Assembly (NCBI GenBank): GCA_015063585.1
Contig: SVTW01000008.1
Location: 1-58,444, forward strand
Reading direction: 5' to 3'
From: Oscillospiraceae bacterium
GTDB lineage: Bacteria > Bacillota > Clostridia > Oscillospirales > CAG-272
Length of the DNA stretch: 58,444 nt
Shown here: positions 53,981 to 58,444 of the stretch, in pieces
Layout of the letters: every line of letters begins with the position of its first letter
Position numbering within the stretch: the stretch's first letter is position 1
Notes under the pieces: generated by a model
Databases searched by the model: none
Told to the model about the DNA's origin: nothing
What the model saw: the letters and a program-made list of their open reading frames with translations, nothing else
Position numbers and translations under genes: made by a program

Positions 53981-54822
53981 GTCCGATTCTCCTCTGTATA
54001 ATTTAATTTTTTCAAGATCTTCTTCAAAGCATTTACAGCCGCCGCGAAGGACTCCTCGGCAGAAGCGTAAACGTATTTGTTTTTGAGCTCGGTATCGTCA
54101 ATTCCGCCATAGCCGTCAAAGACCTTCAGGTGAGGCTCCAATGTGAGCACCGTGTCCCGCGTGATGCCCGCCAGCATCTGCTCCACACAGCCGTCGCCTT
54201 CTCCCGCGGGCACAACGGCACCGTCGGCATAGAGTGCGTCCTTGATATGATAGTAGGCAGTGCGTTCCTGCAAAAGCGAGAGTGCCTCGGGGATATCCTG
54301 TCCGCATTGCACGTAGTTCGCGGGGTCAAAAACCGAGCGAAGTGCGGGAACGCGGTCGAGGATCTTGGCGCACTTGGGTGCCAGATCGCCCCAAATGCCC
54401 TTTTCGTTTTCGTGGTAAAGTGTAATGCCGTAGCGTGCCGCAAGCTCGCAGAGCGCGGTCAGATTTGCGTAGACCGTTTCCTCGTCGTCGGGGTTGGAGG
54501 TAAAGAAGGAGAACATACGCACCTTGTCGCATTCGAGCACGTTGGCAATGCGGAAGACGTTTTCCGCCAACGCAAGATGCTCCGAAAAGGGCTTGTCAAG
54601 CGAGACCTTTCCGACCGGCGAGCCGATCGACCAAACACGGATCCCGCCCTCGTCGAGCTCACGCTTCCATTCCACCGCCTCCTCGGGCGTGCATTTGCTT
54701 ACATTTTTCCCGTTCACACCGCGCAGCTCGATAAAGGGAATGCCATGGCGGTTGAGCGCGGCGATCTGTTCGGACAGATTGGGGGACGCCTCATCGGCAA
54801 ACGCGCAAAGCTGAAGTTTCAT
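53968..54822 (-). CDS. Sugar phosphate isomerase/epimerase (AP-endonuclease-2-like TIM barrel)
   Basis: The 284-residue protein starts KLQLCAFADEASPNLSEQIAAL and shows the xylose-isomerase-like TIM-barrel pattern: FIELRGVNG, VRMFSFF, LYHENEKG and SVFDPANYVQCG, with metal ligands E, D, H and E spread over the strands. Such enzymes isomerise or epimerise keto-sugars or inosose. ATG 54822 has GGAG before it; a longer frame upstream only covers antisense of the neighbour. Middle gene of the three-gene operon. Confidence 0.8.
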   Translation of the reverse strand: MKLQLCAFADEASPNLSEQIAALNRHGIPFIELRGVNGKNVSKCTPEEAVEWKRELDEGGIRVWSIGSPVGKVSLDKPFSEHLALAENVFRIANVLECDKVRMFSFFTSNPDDEETVYANLTALCELAARYGITLYHENEKGIWGDLAPKCAKILDRVPALRSVFDPANYVQCGQDIPEALSLLQERTAYYHIKDALYADGAVVPAGEGDGCVEQMLAGITRDTVLTLEPHLKVFDGYGGIDDTELKNKYVYASAEESFAAAVNALKKILKKLNYTEENRTWKK

Positions 54823-54835
54823 AGTCTGTTCTCCT

Positions 54836-55603
54836 TTATTCCTCATAGCCGAGTCCGCGCACGTAACGCAGGCTCTTTTCCAAACAAGCAAAGGGATCCT
54901 CGCCGTAGCACTTATCCTGCTCCACAGCGGCATATTCCACACCGATCTCGGTAGCAACCTTCAGGATCTCCTCAAAATCCATATTGCCCGATCCAACGGG
55001 CGCGAAGATACGGTTGCGCTCGGAATCCAGCGCGAAATCCTTGAGATGGATCACACGGATGCGGTCGGCATGCCGCTTGAGGAAGGCGGTAGGCGAAACA
55101 CCTGCCGCAACAAGCCAATGCACGTCCACAAGCAGACCGAACAGCGAGGGCTCTGTGTTCTCCAAAAGGATCTCCATCGGGATACGTCCCGTTTCAAGAG
55201 GCGCAAATTCATGGTGATGGTTATGATACACAAACCACAGCCCTTTATCACGGATCTTGCGCGCAACGGGCAGGATCTCGTTCAAAAACGTGTAAACGTC
55301 GGCCTCAACCGCAAATTTCCGCATGCCCAAGCCAACGTAGGGGATTCCGAGAGCCAAGTGCTCCTCGATCACGGCATCGGTCTCGTTGATCAGACGCTCA
55401 TAGGGGGTATGCGTGGCACAAACGGTCAAGCCGTTCTTGGCAAGCTCCTCGCGCATAAAATCCACGCGATAGGGGCCGAGTGCCGAGATCTGCACGTTGC
55501 GGTAGCCGCTTTCACGGACACGGCGAAGGGTTGCGGCAATGTCCTCTTCGGTTTTTGCAAACTCTCGAACAGTAAAAAGCTGTGCGGAAATGATGGGTTT
55601 CAT
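54836..55603 (-). CDS. Sugar phosphate isomerase/epimerase (TIM barrel)
   Basis: The 255-residue protein (ISAQLFTVREFAKTEEDIAA at the start) is a second xylose-isomerase-like TIM barrel, with FVYHNHHHEF, LLVDVHWLVAAG, IHLKDF and the C-terminal AAVEQDKCY. The HNHHHEF strand is typical of this family. ATG 55603 is the first in-frame codon after the promoter and gives a family-like N-terminus. It leads the operon and is divergent from the AraC regulator, which likely controls it. Confidence 0.82.
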   Translation of the reverse strand: MKPIISAQLFTVREFAKTEEDIAATLRRVRESGYRNVQISALGPYRVDFMREELAKNGLTVCATHTPYERLINETDAVIEEHLALGIPYVGLGMRKFAVEADVYTFLNEILPVARKIRDKGLWFVYHNHHHEFAPLETGRIPMEILLENTEPSLFGLLVDVHWLVAAGVSPTAFLKRHADRIRVIHLKDFALDSERNRIFAPVGSGNMDFEEILKVATEIGVEYAAVEQDKCYGEDPFACLEKSLRYVRGLGYEE

Positions 55604-55640
55604 ATCAAAGATTCCTTTCTGTGTTGATAAGTCCATTCTT

Positions 55641-55720
55641 ATTATACAACAGCATAAAATAAAATACAATATCAAAATATGTGATAATATCTTGCATTTT
55701 ATGCTGAAATGAGATATAAT
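55641..55720. promoter_or_regulatory. Divergent promoters with paired AraC-type half-sites
   Basis: On the minus strand TTGTAT (55664-55669) and TATAAT (55641-55646) drive the isomerase operon. On the plus strand TTGCAT (55692-55697) and TATAAT (55715-55720) drive the regulator; both spacers are 17 bp. The inverted pair CAGCATAAAAT (55650-55660) and ATTTTATGCTG (55696-55706) puts one half-site in each promoter, a layout suited to control of both by one regulator. Confidence 0.75.
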
Positions 55721-55781
55721 ATAAAATGCAGAACGCAAATGAGCCCCTTTTGGTACAAAAAAACGCTTTGGGAGAACTCTC

Positions 55782-56561
55782 ATGGGATATAAAAGCAATA
55801 CCATCAGCTATTCCGAGGATCTCACCCCCGCCTCGGAGCAGAAGCAATTTTTCAGCCACGTTCACACCACCTATGAAATGCTCTTTATTTATCACGGGCG
55901 CGGAGATTTTCTGATTGAGGATGCAGAATACCCTTGCAAGCCCAATACGCTGTTTCTGATCCCGCCCGGAAAATACCACGTGATCCGCAACATAGGAGGC
56001 GCCGACTACAAGCGTTGCGTGGTCAACTTTTCCACGCGTCTGCTTCCCCGCCCCATCGAGCGCGGAAAGAGCTATTACCGTGTCACCGACGACCGCGTGC
56101 GTTCGCTCTTTTATAAGCTTGCCTTTTATTCGCAAACCTACACGGGGGAGGCTTTGCAAGCCTTGCTGGAGGCAGGCATCACTGAAATTTTGGTCAGCTC
56201 CTTTTTTGAAAACGAAGAGAACGCCGAGGGTAAAAAGGTTCCCGCGCTGGTGAAAAACGCAATCGATTATATCAACGCGCACCTAGAGGAACCGCTCTCG
56301 GTTCCGAAAATAGCCGACGCGCTTTTTATTTCCGAAACACACCTGTCGCACCTGTTTTCCGACACCATGAATACGGGACTGATGCACTATGCGGCGATCA
56401 AAAAAATGTATGCCGCGAGAGAACGCCTGCGCGAGGGTGCCTCGGTAGGTGAGGTCTGCGAGCGGTTCGGCTATCGAAGCTACCCCACGTTCCTGCGCAA
56501 TTACCGTACACACTTCGGAATCAACCCCTCTGAGGAAAAGGAGCGGCGCTCCAAAGGATAA
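55782..56561 (+). CDS. AraC-family transcriptional regulator
   Basis: The 259-residue protein has an N-terminal cupin-like sensor domain (FFSHVHTTYEMLFIYHGRG, LIPPGKYHVI) and a C-terminal double helix-turn-helix (about 155-255; ISETHLSHLF, then SVGEVCERFGYRSYPTFLRN, ending HFGINPSEE). It should bind the half-sites upstream and respond to a sugar-type ligand. The start ATG 55782 follows GGGAGAA. It is divergent from the Gfo/Idh operon, the usual sign of a local regulator. Confidence 0.88.
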   Translation: MGYKSNTISYSEDLTPASEQKQFFSHVHTTYEMLFIYHGRGDFLIEDAEYPCKPNTLFLIPPGKYHVIRNIGGADYKRCVVNFSTRLLPRPIERGKSYYRVTDDRVRSLFYKLAFYSQTYTGEALQALLEAGITEILVSSFFENEENAEGKKVPALVKNAIDYINAHLEEPLSVPKIADALFISETHLSHLFSDTMNTGLMHYAAIKKMYAARERLREGASVGEVCERFGYRSYPTFLRNYRTHFGINPSEEKERRSKG

Positions 56562-56670
56562 GGGGGGATTCAGGATTCTCCCTATGTCCCCTTTCCACTG
56601 TTATTGCTGCCAAAAACAGACGATCGTTACAAAAGCGAGCAAAAAAGCCAAACTTTTTTCAAAAAAGGTA

Positions 56671-56699
56671 TTGCAATTTTGCGAGAGATGTGATATAAT
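56671..56699 (+). promoter_or_regulatory. Promoter of tRNA-Trp
   Basis: TTGCAA (56671-56676) and TATAAT (56694-56699) are separated by 17 bp, 29 bases before the mature tRNA. Confidence 0.75.
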
Positions 56700-56728
56700 A
56701 CTAAAAGTTACAGAGATGATCTGTACAC

Positions 56729-56804
56729 AGGGGTATAGCTCAGCTGGTAGAGTACCGGTCTCCAAAACCGTGGGTCGCGGGTTCGAATCCTCCTGCCCCT
56801 GCCA
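56729..56804 (+). tRNA. trnW: tRNA-Trp (CCA anticodon)
   Basis: A 76-nt tRNA with acceptor AGGGGTA pairing to TGCCCCT, discriminator G and encoded CCA. The anticodon loop CTCCAAA gives anticodon CCA, so it is tryptophan. The T loop is TTCGAAT. Two arms carry weak pairs: the outermost anticodon-stem pair (C/T) and one C/C in the T stem. That is unusual but the fold is otherwise complete. A terminator hairpin follows directly. Confidence 0.92.
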
Positions 56805-56846
56805 AACAAAAGAACACCAAGCCTTTGGCTTGGTGTTCTTTTGTTT
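56804..56846 (+). terminator. Terminator of tRNA-Trp
   Basis: An 18-bp perfect stem (56806-56823 with 56827-56844) around TTT begins immediately after the CCA end. Confidence 0.9.
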
Positions 56847-56897
56847 CGTAGTGAGCTTGCACGATGAAGAGCCCCGCAAATGCTTGCATTTGCCAAG

Positions 56898-56973
56898 AAC
56901 GTGCGCCCAAAAAAGCTTCCATGTTACGTGTGATGGGCGCACGTTTGGGTTCTGAATCCTCCTGCCCCTGCCA
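56898..56973 (+). repeat. Partial duplicate of the tRNA-Trp 3' end
   Basis: 56947-56973 repeats the T-loop-to-CCA part of tRNA-Trp (56779-56804) with one inserted T. An 11-bp inverted repeat lies just before it (56898-56908 with 56935-56945). It cannot form a full tRNA. It resembles one end of an attachment site or a decayed tRNA copy. Confidence 0.8.
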
Positions 56974-56975
56974 AG

Positions 56976-57009
56976 AAAAAAGCCGTTTGCTTTCGCAAAC
57001 GGCTTTTTT
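56976..57009 (+). terminator. Terminator after the duplicate tRNA end
   Basis: A 15-bp perfect stem (56976-56990 with 56995-57009, loop TTTC) ending in six T. Thus the duplicate end, like the real tRNA, has its own terminator. Confidence 0.85.
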
Positions 57010-57010
57010 C

Positions 57011-57175
57011 AATGATGTTTGCCTTCGGCAAATGATGACGGCTTCGCCTAATGATGTTCGCTTCGCGAATGATGCGTGGCTTCGCCACATTTTGAGGCAA
57101 ACATCGCATCATTGCGAAACGAAGTGGAGCAACATCATTTTGAGCGAAGCGAAAAACATCATATCGCCGTAAGGC
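57011..57175. repeat. Tandem short stem-loops separated by ATGATG
   Basis: Four small hairpins with TTC loops (stems TTTGCC/GGCAAA, CGGC/GCCT-like, TTCGC/GCGAA and GTGGC/GCCAC) are separated by (A)ATGATG between 57011 and 57090. Inverted relatives (AACATCATTTT, AAACATCAT) continue to about 57165, so the whole block is palindromic. Confidence 0.75.
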
Positions 57176-57256
57176 GATGCTTCATTAATTAGTTCCCACG
57201 CAATCACGCGCGATTTGGCTCGAAACGGTTAAATGTTCAAGGAATAGTGGTATAAT

Positions 57257-57294
57257 AAAAAAGCGGAGCTTTCGAAAGATTTCTCCGCTTTTTT
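57257..57294 (+). terminator. Terminator directly after a -10 box
   Basis: AAAAAAGCGGAG (57257-57268) pairs with CTCCGCTTTTTT (57283-57294), with CTTTCGAAAG as an inner palindrome. TATAAT at 57251-57256 touches it, so any transcript from that box would be only about 35 nt. Confidence 0.7.
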
Positions 57295-57550
57295 CGCGCC
57301 GAACTTTTTTCGAATTTCCATAGATCCATTTTCGAGTTTTCTTCGAGTCGAAGGATTCAAACTGCCGAAAATGAAATTTTTCAAGAACTGAATACGGAAC
57401 GCAAGCGACCGGAAGGACTTGAACCCACGACAGGGTTTCAAATTCTTCCGGTTTTTTGCGTTCGACACAAATTGTTTACAAATAGTTGCTTCTAAAACGG
57501 ATCCGCCCCTTCTTCGAGAGGATCCGAACCCACGAATTTTAAAAAAGCTA

Positions 57551-57597
57551 TTGACAAACACAGACTATTGTGATAGTATATACTATAGCAATAGTCT
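57551..57597 (+). promoter_or_regulatory. blaI promoter and self-operator
   Basis: TTGACA (57551-57556) is 18 bp before TAGTAT (57575-57580). A near-perfect 36-bp dyad (57562-57597; outer arms AGACTATTG and CAATAGTCT, inner ATAGTAT/ATACTAT) covers the -10 region. This is the expected place for BlaI-type repression of its own operon. Confidence 0.85.
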
Positions 57598-57610
57598 GGA
57601 GGTTACCAAT

Positions 57611-57964
57611 ATGCAAAAATTATTTGACAGCGAATTAAAGGTTATGGAGCTGATTTGGGCAAATGAACCCATCAGCGCGAAAGAATTAAGTATGCTTGCA
57701 GATAAGGAATTCGGATGGAATAAGAACACCACGTACACCGTTATTAAGAAAATTGAGGCAAAAGGTTATATCAAGCGTACCGATCCCGGTTTTATATGTA
57801 TTTCACTTATCTCTAAAAAAGATGTTTGTGAAAGCGAAACGCAGACCTTGATTGACAAGCTCTTTGGCGGTTCAAGAAAAGCACTTTTTTCGGCTTTGAT
57901 AGAAGATGAAAAACTAACAAAGGATGAAATCGAAGAGCTTCGAAAATTGATCGACAAGAGGTGA
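57611..57964 (+). CDS. blaI: BlaI/MecI-family transcriptional repressor
   Basis: The 117-residue winged-helix protein (MQKLFDSELKVMELIWANE; NKNTTYTVIKKIEAKGYIKR recognition segment; C-terminal dimer helices) matches BlaI/MecI/CopY repressors. It would bind the dyad in its promoter and be inactivated by BlaR1 protease signalling. ATG 57611 follows CTGGAGG. The gene stops five bases before blaR1 starts. It looks more AT-rich than genes left of the tRNA. Confidence 0.88.
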   Translation: MQKLFDSELKVMELIWANEPISAKELSMLADKEFGWNKNTTYTVIKKIEAKGYIKRTDPGFICISLISKKDVCESETQTLIDKLFGGSRKALFSALIEDEKLTKDEIEELRKLIDKR

Positions 57965-57968
57965 TACC

Positions 57969-58444
57969 ATGCTTGGAGAAATCTTTTATTGGATATTCAA
58001 TATGAGTATCGCCGCAACGATTTGTGCAATACCTGTATTGCTTCTTCGCTTGTTCAAAAAAATCCCCCGTCGGATTTTCATTTGGCTGTGGCTTGTGCCA
58101 TTTGTTCGAATGTGTATTCCCGTTGGAATTTCAAGCAAATACGGTATTATGGCTTTGCTATCCAAGTTTACCACTAAAACAGTAACTATCGTTCAAATAG
58201 GCGACGATTCGGCACTTACTATGATGAATTACGTAATGGGTGCAAACAGTTATTTCCCGATCACTTATAAGGTCAATCTTCTTGAGAATCTCTTTCATAT
58301 TGCTTCTGTGATATGGCTTATCGTAGCATTGGCAACAATCCTTACTTTGACGATCATTTATTTCATTACGCTTGGCGAAATGAAGGATGCCAAAAAATTA
58401 AAGGATAATATCTATATCTCAGACAAGATCAAAACACCTGCGGT
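57969..58444 (+). CDS. blaR1: BlaR1/M56-family sensor protease, N-terminal part (cut by window end)
   Basis: The first 158 residues are present. They show N-terminal membrane helices (FNMSIAATICAIPVLLLRLF; RIFIWLWLVPFVRMCIP) and the conserved GISSKYGIMALLSKFTTKTV segment. A further helix (IASVIWLIVALATILTLTII) and the start of the cytoplasmic domain follow. The HExxH zinc protease site lies beyond the window. With blaI it forms a signal-responsive pair; beta-lactam sensing is usual, but the clostridial M56 members may sense other envelope stress. Confidence 0.85.
   Translation, partial: MLGEIFYWIFNMSIAATICAIPVLLLRLFKKIPRRIFIWLWLVPFVRMCIPVGISSKYGIMALLSKFTTKTVTIVQIGDDSALTMMNYVMGANSYFPITYKVNLLENLFHIASVIWLIVALATILTLTIIYFITLGEMKDAKKLKDNIYISDKIKTPA

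Larger units (their letters stand above)
56847..57610. other. Non-coding region rich in hairpins and tRNA-like ends
   Basis: No gene is supported between tRNA-Trp and blaI. The stretch holds a duplicate tRNA 3' end with its own terminator, a series of short stem-loops, a promoter followed almost at once by a terminator, three T-arm-like sequences on the minus strand, and the blaI promoter/operator. A minus-strand frame at 57229-57561 is basic and without a ribosome binding site. Confidence 0.6.

Noticed and set aside
56898-56973. A second functional tRNA-Trp
   Set aside because: Only the 3' third matches; there is no anticodon arm or matching acceptor 5' strand.
57011-57175. Possible CRISPR array in the stem-loop block
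   Set aside because: The linker is only 6-7 bp and the segments between are self-complementary stems, not unique spacers.
57229-57561. Minus-strand 110-residue open frame
   Set aside because: It covers T-arm-like repeats and a terminator, begins inside the blaI promoter and has no ribosome binding site.

Overview
The window looks like chromosome of an anaerobic, gut- or rumen-type Clostridia member (Bacillota). This rests on strong AGGAGG-type ribosome binding sites, TTGACA/TATAAT promoters, intrinsic hairpin terminators, BspA/InlB-type surface proteins, a BlaI/BlaR1 pair and plant-cell-wall and uronate catabolism. Exact taxonomy cannot be read from the sequence alone.

Layout. (1) Positions 1-740: the end of an unidentified gene, a terminator, and a consensus promoter driving a probable structured RNA. 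(2) 745-10415: a metallo-beta-lactamase-fold hydrolase, then a carbohydrate-degradation island. It holds two GH39-like glycosidase paralogues, a pectate-lyase-like beta-helix protein, an SGNH esterase, an alpha/beta hydrolase, a GH28-like protein, a small membrane-anchored protein and two gene remnants. Three of its promoters carry the same 15-bp palindrome at the same spacing, so they form a local regulon. (3) 10627-44942, minus strand: one tightly packed run of ten genes plus an eleventh after a 95-bp gap. It encodes a transglutaminase-like protein, a ClpB-like AAA+ ATPase, two unknown proteins, a coiled-coil protein, an activase-type radical SAM enzyme, a GTPase, a membrane protein possibly related to GTPase-associated proteins, a GLUG-like anchored protein, and two giant surface proteins of 3752 and 3045 residues. 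The 3752-residue protein has about forty InlB-type repeats and ends in a Hint (hedgehog/intein) domain. The 3045-residue protein combines BspA-type leucine-rich repeats, CARDB-like domains, twelve InlB-type repeats and a C-terminal membrane anchor. This locus is the best candidate for an undescribed system.

(4) 44943-46005: gene-free, filled with tandem and palindromic repeats. (5) 46006-51013, minus strand: a glucuronate operon (uxaC, uxuA, a UxuB-type SDR oxidoreductase, kdgA, kdgK) that takes glucuronate to pyruvate and glyceraldehyde-3-phosphate. (6) 51162-52709: a secreted transglutaminase-like protein. (7) 52808-56561: a Gfo/Idh/MocA oxidoreductase and two sugar-phosphate isomerase-type TIM barrels, divergent from an AraC regulator, with paired operator half-sites between them. 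(8) 56729-58444: tRNA-Trp, an imperfect duplicate of its 3' end, hairpin-rich non-coding sequence, then blaI and the start of blaR1, which look more AT-rich than the rest.

Working model (inference): the left island attacks pectin- or xylan-like glycans, the uronate operon uses released uronic acids, and the large minus-strand operon builds, processes or regulates giant cell-surface proteins.
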